Assembly (NCBI GenBank): GCA_021786915.1
Contig: JAJYMP010000673.1
Coordinates: 1 to 17,410, forward strand
DNA length: 17,410 nt
Source: Chloroflexota bacterium
Lineage (GTDB): Bacteria > Chloroflexota > Limnocylindria > Limnocylindrales > CSP1-4
Direction of reading: 5' to 3'
The notes under the pieces are model-generated. The model saw nothing but the letters and a program-made list of their open reading frames with translations, was not told where the DNA came from and ran no database searches. Each line of letters starts with the position of its first letter. Positions within the stretch are counted from its first letter, which is position 1. Positions 1 to 7,559 of the stretch are shown in pieces. The translations under genes were made by a program, and so were the position numbers.

Positions 1-107
1 CTGACTACATCTCACACCGTGCAACACCCCAAGTTGACCGCCTTCGTGAGATCAGCAGGGCGCGCAGAACCGCCCGATCAGGCTCCTCGGGCGCTGGAAG
101 TTCGGGC

Positions 108-113
108 TAGACT
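108..113 (+). promoter_or_regulatory. Possible -10 box for the oxidoreductase pair
   Basis: TAGACT fits the TANNNT -10 pattern. It would put the transcript start near 120 and give a leader of about 55 nt holding the hairpin and ribosome binding site. No recognisable -35 box lies about 17 nt upstream, so this is a weak call. Confidence 0.3.
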
Positions 114-138
114 GCATCAATTCCATGCAGGCTGAATA

Positions 139-154
139 GCGGCCGCGAGGCCGC
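139..154 (+). other. 5'-leader hairpin with GCGA tetraloop
   Basis: GCGGCC (139-144) and GGCCGC (149-154) pair perfectly around the loop GCGA, a GNRA-type tetraloop. The stem ends 11 nt before the GGAGG ribosome binding site of the first gene. It could affect mRNA stability or translation; no function is shown by the sequence alone. Confidence 0.45.
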
Positions 155-175
155 GCGTCCCGAACGGAGGGTGGG

Positions 176-1798
176 GTGCCCCAGCGCTACGACGCGGTCA
201 TCATCGGCGGCGGGCACAACGGACTCGTGTCCGCGGCCTACCTGGCCAGGGCCGGGCTCAAGACGCTCGTCCTGGAGCGGCGGCACGTCCTGGGCGGCGC
301 GGCCGTCACCGAGGAGATCATCCCGGGGTTCCGCTTCTCGGTCGCGAGCTACGTCGTGAGCCTGCTGCGGCCCGAGATCATCCGCGACCTCAACCTGCCC
401 CGCTACGGCCTCGACATCCTGCCCCTCGACGGCACGTTCACCCCGCTGCGCAAGGGCGTGGACAGGACACCGCCCGGCGGCGACTACCTGTGGCGCGTCA
501 ACGACCACGGCCGGACGGTCCGCGAGCTGCGTCGCTGGTCCAAGAACGACGCCGAGGCGTACGAGGAGTACGGCCAGCTCATGGTGGAGATGGCCCGCTT
601 CATCAAGCCGATCCTGGGCATCGTGCCGGGCGACCCCACCGAGAACGACCCGCGCCCGCTGCTCCCGATCGCGAGCCTGGCTCGCCGCTTCGCGCAGCTC
701 CCCGAGCGCCAGCAGGCCGTCTTCGTCCAGCTGATGACGATGTCAGCGAAGGACTTCCTCGACCAGTGGTTCGAGACCGAGCCGCTCAAGGCGACGATGT
801 CAGCGTCGGGGATCATCGGCACCTACCAGGGCATCCGCTCGCCGGGCACGGCATACGTGCTGCTCCACCACTACATGGGCGAGATCGACGGCGCCTTCCG
901 CGCCTGGGGCATCCCCAAGGGCGGCACCGGCGGCGTGTCGTACTCGATCGCCCGCGCCGCGCAGGCGCTGGGCGCCGAGATCCGCACCGAGGCGCCCGTC
1001 GCGAGGATCGTCGTCAAGCACGGCCGTGCCACCGGCGTCGCGCTCGAGAGCGGCGAGGAGATCGAGGCGACCGTCGTCCTCTCCTCGGCCGACGCGAAGG
1101 TCACGTTACTCGACCTCCTGGAGCCCGGCTCGCTCGACCCGCTGTTCGAGCAGGAGGTCCGGCGCTTCAAGTTCCGCGGGTCGTCCGGGAAGGTCAACCT
1201 GGCCGTGGACCGGCTGCCGGACTTCACGTGCCTCCCCGGCGAAGGCGAGCACCTCCGGGGCGCCATCTCGTTCAGCCCCAACACGATCGAGATGGAGCAG
1301 GCCTACGACGACGCGAAGTACGGGCGGTTCAGCGCCCGGCCGTACATCGACATGATCATCCCGACCCTCGTCGACCCGGAGATGGCGCCTCCGGGCAAGC
1401 ACGTCATCTCGTGCTTCGTCCAGTACGCGCCGTACAAGCTGGCGCCCGAGCTGGGCAGCTGGGACGACCAGCGCGACGCATTCGGCGACGCCGTGATCAA
1501 CCGGATCGCCGAGTTCGCGCCGAACATCCGCGACATCATCATCGGCCGCCAGGTCCTGACGCCGCTCGACATCGAGCGCACGATGGGGCTGACGGAGGGG
1601 AACATCTTCCAGGGCGAGCTCTCGCTCGAGCAGCTGTTCTTCAACCGGCCGGTCCCCGGCTACGCCCGGTTCAAGACCCCCGTGCAGAACCTGTACCTGT
1701 CGGGCTCGTCCACGCACCCCGGCGGCGGCCTGATGGGCGCCAACGGGCGGCTGGCGGCGCTCGAGGTCCTCAAGTCCCGCGGCCGGAAGGTGGCCTGA
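176..1798 (+). CDS. FAD-dependent oxidoreductase, phytoene desaturase/PYROXD2-like
   Basis: A 540-residue flavoprotein of the NAD(P)/FAD-dependent oxidoreductase superfamily, in the branch that holds phytoene desaturases and PYROXD2. The GTG start at 176 is chosen because GGAGG ends 5 nt upstream and the Rossmann fold follows at once: the FAD motif GGGHNG spans residues 11-16. A typical GGAAVTEE segment follows the first beta-alpha-beta unit. The C-terminal signature STHPGGGLMGANG closes the FAD site. No signal peptide or membrane helix is visible, so it is probably cytosolic or peripheral. The family oxidises or desaturates hydrophobic compounds, but the substrate cannot be read from the sequence. 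No phytoene synthase or other carotenoid gene is nearby, so a carotenoid role is not supported. A paralogue starts one nucleotide after its stop. Confidence 0.88.
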   Translation: MPQRYDAVIIGGGHNGLVSAAYLARAGLKTLVLERRHVLGGAAVTEEIIPGFRFSVASYVVSLLRPEIIRDLNLPRYGLDILPLDGTFTPLRKGVDRTPPGGDYLWRVNDHGRTVRELRRWSKNDAEAYEEYGQLMVEMARFIKPILGIVPGDPTENDPRPLLPIASLARRFAQLPERQQAVFVQLMTMSAKDFLDQWFETEPLKATMSASGIIGTYQGIRSPGTAYVLLHHYMGEIDGAFRAWGIPKGGTGGVSYSIARAAQALGAEIRTEAPVARIVVKHGRATGVALESGEEIEATVVLSSADAKVTLLDLLEPGSLDPLFEQEVRRFKFRGSSGKVNLAVDRLPDFTCLPGEGEHLRGAISFSPNTIEMEQAYDDAKYGRFSARPYIDMIIPTLVDPEMAPPGKHVISCFVQYAPYKLAPELGSWDDQRDAFGDAVINRIAEFAPNIRDIIIGRQVLTPLDIERTMGLTEGNIFQGELSLEQLFFNRPVPGYARFKTPVQNLYLSGSSTHPGGGLMGANGRLAALEVLKSRGRKVA

Positions 1799-1799
1799 C

Positions 1800-3518
1800 A
1801 TGACCACGACCACGACGTCGACCACGTCCTCGCCGTCCTCGGCTCCAGATTCGGCTCCGGCCGCGTCCGCTTCGGCATCGGCCGCCACCACCGCCTCGAC
1901 ATCGGCGGCTTCGGCCCCGGCCTACGACGTCATCGTCGTCGGCGGCGGCCACAACGGGCTGACCGCGGCGGCGTACCTCGCCCGGGCCGGCCAGCGCGTG
2001 CTCGTGCTCGAGGCACGCGGCCGGGTTGGCGGCGCGGCGGTGACCGAGGAGATCGCCCCCGGCGTCCGCGTGCCGACCCTCGCCCACACGGTCGGTCGAC
2101 TGCGCCCTGCGGTCGTCCGCGACCTCGACCTCGGCAGCTTGGGAATGGCGCTCGTCTCGCCCGAGGTCCGCGTCTTCGCCCCCCAGCCCGACGGTCGCGC
2201 CGTGACCCTGTGGGCCGACCTGGGCAGGAGCGTCGAGTCGCTGCGCGCCTGGTCCGACGATGACGCCACCGCGTTCGTCGAGTTCGACCGGCGGGTGCGC
2301 GCCCTCTCGAAGTTCCTCGCGGGCATCGGCGACGAGACGCCGCCCGACATCGGGGGACCCGGCGCCGGCGACGCGCTGATCGGGCTGCGCCTGGCGCGCG
2401 CCTTCCGCGGCATGGGGCGCGAGGACGGGCGCACGATCCTGAGAGTCCTCGCGATGGCGGTCGCCGACTTCGTGGCAGAGTCGTTCACGACGGAGGCCGT
2501 CCGGGCCACGACCGCCTGGCGGGGCGTCCGCCACACGGCGATGGGCCCATGGTCGGCGGGGTCGACCTCGGTCCTGCTCGCTGACGCGGCCGGCAGCGAC
2601 AGCGGCGGCGTCGGCGAGACCGTGTTCGCGAAGGGCGGGCCGTCGGCCGTCTCCGACGCGCTGGCGTCGGCGGCGAAGCTGGCTGGCGCCGAGATCCGGA
2701 CGGGTGCCCGCGTGGCGTCGCTGGCCACACCGGACGGCGCAGTCACTGGCGTCGTGCTCGAGTCCGGCGAGGAGATCCAGGCTTCGGCGGTCGTGTCGGG
2801 CATCAACCCCAAGCTCCTGCTGACCTCGCTGGTCGATCCCGTCACTGTGGGGCCGAACATGCGCTGGCGGGCCGGGAACATCCGAACCCCGGCCGTGTCG
2901 GCGAAGGTCAACCTCGTGCTCGACGGGCTGCCGGAGTTCCCCGCGGCTGCCGGCGATGCGCGGCTGCTGCGCGGTCGGATCCAGGTCGGGACGACCTCGA
3001 TCGACGCGATGGAGCGCGTCTTCGATGCGGCCAAGTACGGGCGGTTCGCCGAGCAGCCGGTGCTCGAGGCCACGATCCCCTCGCTGGTGGACCCGTCGCT
3101 CGTCGCCGGCGCGCCCGAGGGGACGCAGGTGATGAGCGTCATCGCGCAGTGGATGCCGTCGGGGCTGAGCGCCGCCGAGTGGGACGCACAGCGCGACGCG
3201 GTGGGCGACGCGGTGCTCCGCTCGCTCGAGGGCGTGGCGCCCGGGATCTCCGCGCGGGTGACGGCGCGCCAGGTGCTCACCCCCGCCGACCTGGAGCGCG
3301 AATTCGGGCTCACCGGCGGCCACCCGATGCACGTGGAGCCGGCGCTCGACTCCTTCTGGCTGTGGCGGCCGGTCCTCGGCTGGGCGCGTTACCGGATGCC
3401 GGTGAGCGGGCTGTACCTCGCTGGCTCGGGCGCGCACCCGGGCGGCGGCGTCACGGGCGCCCCTGGCCGGAACGCTGCACGCGAGGTGCTGGCGGATCGT
3501 CGGAGGCGACGCCGATAG
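1800..3518 (+). CDS. Second FAD-dependent oxidoreductase, paralogue with Ser/Thr/Ala-rich N-terminus
   Basis: A 572-residue paralogue of the preceding gene. Its ATG lies one nucleotide after the upstream stop (TGACATG), so the two are almost certainly cotranscribed and translationally coupled. The FAD motif GGGHNG is at residues 48-53, followed by a GGAAVTEE segment as in its neighbour; the C-terminal signature is GAHPGGGVTGAPG. The first 40 or so residues are only Thr, Ser, Ala, Pro and one Asp. They have no hydrophobic core, twin arginine or lipobox, so they look like a disordered tail. No later ATG or GTG precedes the Rossmann strand, so the tail is probably translated. Substrate unknown. 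Two similar subunits could form a heteromer or act on related substrates; that is inference. The coding region ends at the edge of a tandem repeat array. Confidence 0.87.
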   Translation: MTTTTTSTTSSPSSAPDSAPAASASASAATTASTSAASAPAYDVIVVGGGHNGLTAAAYLARAGQRVLVLEARGRVGGAAVTEEIAPGVRVPTLAHTVGRLRPAVVRDLDLGSLGMALVSPEVRVFAPQPDGRAVTLWADLGRSVESLRAWSDDDATAFVEFDRRVRALSKFLAGIGDETPPDIGGPGAGDALIGLRLARAFRGMGREDGRTILRVLAMAVADFVAESFTTEAVRATTAWRGVRHTAMGPWSAGSTSVLLADAAGSDSGGVGETVFAKGGPSAVSDALASAAKLAGAEIRTGARVASLATPDGAVTGVVLESGEEIQASAVVSGINPKLLLTSLVDPVTVGPNMRWRAGNIRTPAVSAKVNLVLDGLPEFPAAAGDARLLRGRIQVGTTSIDAMERVFDAAKYGRFAEQPVLEATIPSLVDPSLVAGAPEGTQVMSVIAQWMPSGLSAAEWDAQRDAVGDAVLRSLEGVAPGISARVTARQVLTPADLEREFGLTGGHPMHVEPALDSFWLWRPVLGWARYRMPVSGLYLAGSGAHPGGGVTGAPGRNAAREVLADRRRRRR

Positions 3519-3684
3519 CCGGTCGCGGTCGCCGGTCGCGGTCGCCGGTCGCGGTCGCCGCTGTCCGGTCGCGGTCGCCGGTCGCGGTCGCCGCTGTCCG
3601 GTTGCGGTCGCCGCTGTCCGGTCGCGGCGCGGCGAGGCGGCCGGTCGCGGCGCGGCGAAGCGGCCGGTCGCGGCGGCGAGGCGG
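3519..3684. repeat. GC-rich compound minisatellite (13-, 7- and 23-bp units)
   Basis: The array starts with the base after the oxidoreductase stop codon. It has three copies of a 13-bp unit CCGGTCGCGGTCG (3519-3557), then CCGCTGT (3558-3564), two more 13-mers (3565-3590), CCGCTGT, a one-mismatch 13-mer (3598-3610) and CCGCTGT (3611-3617). It continues as two 23-bp units beginning CCGGTCGCGGCG (3618-3640, 3641-3663) and a shortened 21-bp copy (3664-3684). The shared CCGGTCGCGG core suggests stepwise slippage from one seed. Confidence 0.9.
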
Positions 3685-3776
3685 CCGGTCCGCCGTGGTG
3701 CCCGGTTTGCGCGACGGTGGGCTGGGGCCACCAAATTGCGCGGGGCCGGCGAGACCCCGGGCGATTCGGTGGCCAC

Positions 3777-3890
3777 GGACCACCAAACCCCGCGAGACGG
3801 TGCCCACGGACCACCAAAGCCCGCGAGATGGCGCCGACGGACCACCAAACCCCGCGAGATGGTGCCGACGGACCACCAGTCCCGATCATC
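3777..3890. repeat. 31-bp tandem repeat, about 3.5 copies
   Basis: Units begin with GGACCACCA at 3777, 3808, 3839 and 3870, exactly 31 bp apart, with the last copy breaking off. Inside each full unit is a CCGCGAGA core; copies differ at a few positions. There are no spacers between units, so this is not a CRISPR array. A degenerate relative (GGCCACCAAATTGCGCGGGG) lies just upstream near 3726. The period is not a multiple of three, so a coding role is unlikely. Confidence 0.88.
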
Positions 3891-3989
3891 GGCGACGGTT
3901 CGCGGTGACTTTGTTGGCGTGACGCCACCGGGGGGCCTGGCGGGGAGCCCGGCGGGCCGCACGTCGTGCCGCACGGACTACCCGGAGTC

Positions 3990-5012
3990 CTACCGTCGCT
4001 CGAGCTTCGTCTCCTCGGCGAACCGCTCGCGCTCGAACGGCGTCGGCCGGAGCGCCTCCGCGTCTTCGGCCACAGGCTGCTTCGGCGACGCCTCGAGCGC
4101 CCAGTCCCACTTCGGCAGCTCGCGCAGCAGGCGCCGCCCCGTCAGGTCGAGATGGACGGGCGTGACCGAGACCCGCCGGTTGACGATGGCGTCGAAGTCG
4201 GTCCCGGGCAGCGCGATCCCCGACGGCGGCGGCCCGCCGATCCAGTAGTAGGGGAGCCCGCGAGGGTCCACGCGCCCGATCAGCTGGTCCTGGTAGACGC
4301 GGCGCCCGAGCCGGGTGACCTCGATGCCGCCGCACTCCTCGACGCTGACCGCGGGCACGTTCACGTTGAGCAGCTCGCCGCGTCGCAGGCCGTGCTCGAG
4401 GATGTTGCGCCCCACGATCGCCGCGGCGATCCCCGCCAGCGTGAAGTCGACCTCCTCGGAGTACTCCTGCGAGATGGCGAAGGCAGGCGTCGAGTTGATG
4501 ATCGCCTCCATCGCGGCCGAGACCGTGCCGGAGTAGGTGAGGTCGTCGCCGAGGTTGGCGCCGTAGTTGATCCCCGAGGCGACAAGGTCGAACTTCTCGT
4601 CGAAGAAGCCCAGCAGTCCCAGGCTCACCGCGTCGGTGGGCGAGCCGTCGATCGCGTAGCCCGTGGACCCGTCGGGGAGCGTTCGCTCGCGGACGCGGAG
4701 GGGACGCGACAGCGTCTTCTGGTGCCCCACGGCCGACTGGTTGGAGTCGGGCGCCACGACGATCACCTCGCCGAGCGGCTCGAGCGCCCGCTTGAGCGCG
4801 AGGATCCCGTGCGACTCGATCCCGTCGTCGTTGGTCACCAGGATCCGCGGCCGGGTCGTCCAGGCGTCGAGCGGCTTGCCCATGCGCTTGAGCGCGCGCC
4901 GTCCGCCCCGGGCCCCCGCGAGCGGCTCGCCACGCTCCTTGTCGAGGTCCCGGCGCTCGGTCCTGGCTCGCTCCCGGGCCATCTCAGGCCGGCCGAGGTC
5001 GTCGCTGCTCAT
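3990..5012 (-). CDS. surE: 5'/3'-nucleotidase SurE
   Basis: SurE is a metal-dependent phosphatase that removes phosphate from 5'- or 3'-nucleoside monophosphates in the cytosol. The family motifs are intact: NDDG at residues 61-64 (two metal-binding Asp), the APDSNQSA segment (about 87-94) with its metal-ligand Ser, GSPTDAV (123-129), and SGINYGANLGDD (146-157) with the metal-ligand Asn, followed by YSGTVSAAMEA. With the ATG at 5012 the protein has 340 residues, longer than the usual 250-270, because of a charged N-terminal extension of about 50 residues and a long C-terminus. An internal ATG at 4883 (residue 44, MGKPLDAW) would give 297 residues and is a plausible alternative start. Neither start has a clear Shine-Dalgarno sequence. 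It lies downstream of the AI-2E-family gene on the same strand. Confidence 0.93.
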   Translation of the reverse strand: MSSDDLGRPEMARERARTERRDLDKERGEPLAGARGGRRALKRMGKPLDAWTTRPRILVTNDDGIESHGILALKRALEPLGEVIVVAPDSNQSAVGHQKTLSRPLRVRERTLPDGSTGYAIDGSPTDAVSLGLLGFFDEKFDLVASGINYGANLGDDLTYSGTVSAAMEAIINSTPAFAISQEYSEEVDFTLAGIAAAIVGRNILEHGLRRGELLNVNVPAVSVEECGGIEVTRLGRRVYQDQLIGRVDPRGLPYYWIGGPPPSGIALPGTDFDAIVNRRVSVTPVHLDLTGRRLLRELPKWDWALEASPKQPVAEDAEALRPTPFERERFAEETKLERR

Positions 5013-5069
5013 TGCTCGTCGGGGCTCATCGCTGGAGGAGGGTTGGGGTGACGGTCATCGGGCAGGGGC

Positions 5070-6374
5070 TCAGTCGCCCGGCTTGCTGGGCGGAGTGACC
5101 GAGGCCGCGATCCCGGCTGCCGCCGCGATGACCGGATCGTCCGCCTCGGGCGCGACAGGCTCCTCGTCCTGCTCCTGCCGCCGTCGACGAACCTCGTCCA
5201 CGTCTTCGTCCAATCCCGGCACCGGCTCCTGCGGCCGCCGCACCGGGTGACCCTCGCGGGCCTGGAGCCGCCTCGTCGCCCGGTCTGCCACTGAGCCGCC
5301 CTCACGCGACCGCTCGAACCAGTGGAAGAAGAACGCCGAGAGCACCGCGGCGATCGGGATGCCGAAGATGGCGCCCGGGATGCCGGCCAGCTTCGACCCG
5401 ACCACGACCGAGCCCAGGACCACGATCGGGTGGATCCCGACCGCCCCGGCCATGAGCCGCGGCTGGAGGATGTTCATCGTGGCGAACCAGCCGACGCCCA
5501 TCACCGCCAGGACGACCACCGGCGTGGGGAACTGCGTCGACAGGAGCGCCACGGCCACCGGCGGCAGCCATGACAGGAACGGCCCGAAGAACGGGATGGC
5601 GTGGAGGACGCCGGCCGCGACCGAGGTCACGCTGCTGTAGGGCAGGCCGAACACGGCGTTCACGATCGCGGCCAGCACGCCGAAGACCAGGCCCATGACC
5701 AGCTGCGTGCGCAGGAACCCGCCGAAGGAGCGCGCCACGCTGGTCTGCACCAGGCGCGCGGTGTGGGTCCTGCCGGGCGGCACGAGCCGGTAGACGAACG
5801 CGAGGGCCTCCTCGCGGTCGATGACCAGGTACACCGATAGGATCGTGATGATCAGCACGTTGCCCAGCACGCCGATGCTGGCCACGGCCACCTGCTGGAG
5901 CGGCCCGACGAGTTGGACGGCCCATTGGTTGATCGTGTCCCAGATGGCGGGCGCCTGGCCCACGAGGTCCACCTTGAAGCCGACTCCCACCAGGCGCCCC
6001 TGCACATCGGCCAGCAGCTTCACGAACTGGTCGTAGAGGGGCTGGTCCTTGGGCAGCGCGCCGATCGACGAGGCCAGGACGCTCGAGACCTGGATCACGA
6101 GGCCGAGCAGCAGCCCGACCACCACGAGGTAGACCAGGAGCACCGCCGCGATGTCAGGCAGGCCGGGCACCAGCCGCTTGACCAGGCTGATGAGCGGGAG
6201 GACCGCGAACGCGAGCAGCCAGGCGAGGAAGAAGACGAGCAGGACGTCGCTGAACAGCGTCAGCACGCCCGCGACGTCGGCCACCACGACGAAGGCCAGC
6301 GCGACGACCGCGAGGACGAGGGCGGCGTCGAGGAGGCGGCGCTGCCGCTCGGAGAGCTCAACTGGCATGACCAC
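5070..6374 (-). CDS. AI-2E/PerM-family transporter (UPF0118)
   Basis: A 434-residue integral membrane protein of the AI-2E transporter (PerM/UPF0118) family. Three hydrophobic segments occupy residues of about 12-100. A soluble stretch of about 65 residues follows, then further membrane segments to about residue 345. The family hallmark is present: a membrane hairpin with HAIPFFGPFLSWLPP, followed by NILQPRLMAGAVGIHPIVV. Family members have been linked to autoinducer-2 export or to Na+/H+ antiport, so the substrate is not predictable. The last 80 or so residues are charged (Arg, Glu, Asp, Pro) and probably cytosolic. The start is either GTG 6374 or ATG 6368, two codons later; neither has a clear ribosome binding site. 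It sits between trpS and surE on the - strand. Confidence 0.9.
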   Translation of the reverse strand: MVMPVELSERQRRLLDAALVLAVVALAFVVVADVAGVLTLFSDVLLVFFLAWLLAFAVLPLISLVKRLVPGLPDIAAVLLVYLVVVGLLLGLVIQVSSVLASSIGALPKDQPLYDQFVKLLADVQGRLVGVGFKVDLVGQAPAIWDTINQWAVQLVGPLQQVAVASIGVLGNVLIITILSVYLVIDREEALAFVYRLVPPGRTHTARLVQTSVARSFGGFLRTQLVMGLVFGVLAAIVNAVFGLPYSSVTSVAAGVLHAIPFFGPFLSWLPPVAVALLSTQFPTPVVVLAVMGVGWFATMNILQPRLMAGAVGIHPIVVLGSVVVGSKLAGIPGAIFGIPIAAVLSAFFFHWFERSREGGSVADRATRRLQAREGHPVRRPQEPVPGLDEDVDEVRRRRQEQDEEPVAPEADDPVIAAAAGIAASVTPPSKPGD

Positions 6375-6435
6375 AGCCTACGACGCCTGGATCACGCCGT
6401 GCTTACCGCTTCGGCTCCAGTTGGTCGCCTCCCGA

Positions 6436-6484
6436 CCGAACGGAGCTGGACGAGCGCCCGCCCGCTGGGCTGGGCTCCGTTCGG
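6436..6484 (-). terminator. Candidate terminator hairpin downstream of trpS
   Basis: CCGAACGGAGC (6436-6446) and GCTCCGTTCGG (6474-6484) are perfect 11-bp inverted repeats around a 27-nt loop. The stem begins 3 nt after the trpS stop codon on the - strand. No T-tract follows, so it is not a classical intrinsic terminator. It may stabilise the trpS 3' end or end transcription in a U-less manner. The next gene starts about 60 nt further on. Confidence 0.5.
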
Positions 6485-6487
6485 CGC

Positions 6488-7507
6488 CTAGCGCAGGCCC
6501 ATCCTGGTTCGGACCTCGTCGATCGTCGCCTGGGCGAGGGGCTTGAGGCGGTCGGCGCCCGCTTCGAGGATCCCGTCGATCTCGGTCGGGTGCGCCATCA
6601 GCTCCGCGTAGCGCTCGCGCGCCGGGGCGTAGTGCTCGATGATCCGCGCGGCGAGCAGCTTCTTGGTGTCCACGCAGCCGGTCCGCGCCGTGCGCTCGCC
6701 GTCCTGGATCTCCTCCCAGTCGTCGCCGAAGAAGCGGTGCATCTGGCACACGTTGCAGACCTCGGGCCGGCCGGGGTCGGTGCGCAGGATCCGCTTCGTG
6801 TCGGTCACCATCGACATGACCTGCTTGCGGATCTCGTCGGGCGACCCCAGGATCTCGATCGTGTTCCTGACCGACTTGCTCATCTTCCGGACGCCGTCGG
6901 TGCCCAGCACCACGGGTGCCTCCGTGTAGACCGCCTCGGCCTCCGGGAACGTCACGCCGTACCGGTTGTTGAACGCGCGGACGATCTCGCGCGAGATCTC
7001 CAGGTGCGCCGCCTGGTCCTTGCCCACCGGGACGAGCCCGGCTTTGTAGATGGCGATGTCGGCCGCCTGGAGGACCGGGTACGTGAGCAGCCCGTGGTTG
7101 ATGTCGTCGGGCTGGTTCTGCTTCTTCTCCTTGTACGTCGGCGTCCGCTCGAGCCAGCTGACGGGCGTGACGGTGGCCAGGAGCCACATCAGCTCCGCGT
7201 GCTCGGGGCGGTGGCTCTGGACGAACAGCGTGCAGCGTTCGGGAGCCAGGCCCAGCGCGAGCAGGCTGGCCGCCATCTCTCGGGTCCGCTGGCGCATCAC
7301 GGCCGGGTCGTGCGTGCTCGTGAGGGCGTGGTAGTCGACGATGCAGTAGATCGCCTCGTACTCCCACTGGAGCATCACGTAGTTCCGGATCGCGCCCAGG
7401 TCGTTGCCCAGGTGCACGATGCCGGACGGCTGGATGCCCGAGAAGATCCGCGGGCGTGGCTTGGGCGCCTCCACCGGCGCCGGGGAGGGGAGCAGTTCGA
7501 TGGTCAT
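6488..7507 (-). CDS. trpS: Tryptophanyl-tRNA synthetase
   Basis: A class I aminoacyl-tRNA synthetase that charges tRNA-Trp with tryptophan at the expense of ATP. The HIGH-type motif is HLGN (residues 32-35) within SGIQPSGIVHLGND, and the KMSKS loop is RKMSKS (207-212). The tryptophan-pocket region LTYPVLQAADIAIYKA and VGKDQAAHLE are typical. Its 339 residues match the bacterial norm. Three cysteines (C251, C254, C278) sit where some TrpRS enzymes bind an iron-sulfur cluster, but the four-Cys pattern is not complete. The ATG at 7507 has no Shine-Dalgarno sequence; a TACACT -10 box ends 9 nt before it, suggesting a leaderless mRNA. A long inverted repeat follows the stop. Confidence 0.97.
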   Translation of the reverse strand: MTIELLPSPAPVEAPKPRPRIFSGIQPSGIVHLGNDLGAIRNYVMLQWEYEAIYCIVDYHALTSTHDPAVMRQRTREMAASLLALGLAPERCTLFVQSHRPEHAELMWLLATVTPVSWLERTPTYKEKKQNQPDDINHGLLTYPVLQAADIAIYKAGLVPVGKDQAAHLEISREIVRAFNNRYGVTFPEAEAVYTEAPVVLGTDGVRKMSKSVRNTIEILGSPDEIRKQVMSMVTDTKRILRTDPGRPEVCNVCQMHRFFGDDWEEIQDGERTARTGCVDTKKLLAARIIEHYAPARERYAELMAHPTEIDGILEAGADRLKPLAQATIDEVRTRMGLR

Positions 7508-7515
7508 TGGCGCGG

Positions 7516-7521
7516 AGTGTA
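7516..7521 (-). promoter_or_regulatory. -10 box of a probably leaderless trpS transcript
   Basis: On the - strand TACACT is followed by 8 nt and then the trpS ATG. A transcript starting about 7 nt after the box would begin at or within a base or two of the ATG. No Shine-Dalgarno sequence is present, which fits leaderless initiation. No good -35 box is visible. Confidence 0.45.
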
Positions 7522-7559
7522 ACGGAGCGCGCGGGGCCCGCGGGGCCGTTGGCGATCGC

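Larger units (their letters stand above)
1..175. other. Upstream region of the first oxidoreductase
   Basis: I see no convincing gene in this stretch. It holds a possible -10 box (TAGACT, 108-113), a short GC hairpin with a GNRA-type tetraloop (139-154) and a Shine-Dalgarno sequence (GGAGG, 166-170) for the GTG start at 176. A TTGACC at 34-39 resembles a -35 box but has no -10 partner at the right distance. Confidence 0.5.
3519..3989. other. Convergent intergenic region filled with tandem repeats
   Basis: No credible gene lies between the stops of the + strand oxidoreductase and - strand surE. All - strand frames are open over much of this stretch, but their translations are Arg/Pro-rich and frame-shifted copies of the same repeats, which argues against coding. 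The region holds two different minisatellites (3519-3684 and 3777-about 3890) joined by about 90 bp of related, degenerate sequence. About 100 bp of non-repetitive sequence precedes the surE stop. No obvious hairpin plus T-tract terminator was seen. Confidence 0.7.

Noticed and set aside
176..3518. Carotenoid biosynthesis locus
   Set aside because: The oxidoreductases resemble phytoene desaturase in fold, but no crtB, crtE or cyclase gene is nearby and the wider family has many other roles.
3777..3890. 31-bp repeats that might be a CRISPR array
   Set aside because: The units follow each other directly without spacers, and no cas gene is in the window. It is a plain tandem repeat.
1770..3974. 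Long - strand open frame opposite the second oxidoreductase and repeats
   Set aside because: It is antisense to a clear oxidoreductase and to repeats. Its translation is Arg/Pro/His-rich and matches no family; long antisense frames are common at this GC content.
5070..6374. Quorum-sensing export by the AI-2E-family protein
   Set aside because: No luxS or lsr gene is in the window, and the family includes ion antiporters. The name alone does not support a quorum-sensing role.
6668..6760. Iron-sulfur cluster in TrpRS
   Set aside because: Some TrpRS enzymes have Cys-x22-Cys-x6-Cys-x2-Cys. Here only C251, C254 and C278 occur and the spacing does not fit, so a cluster is not supported.
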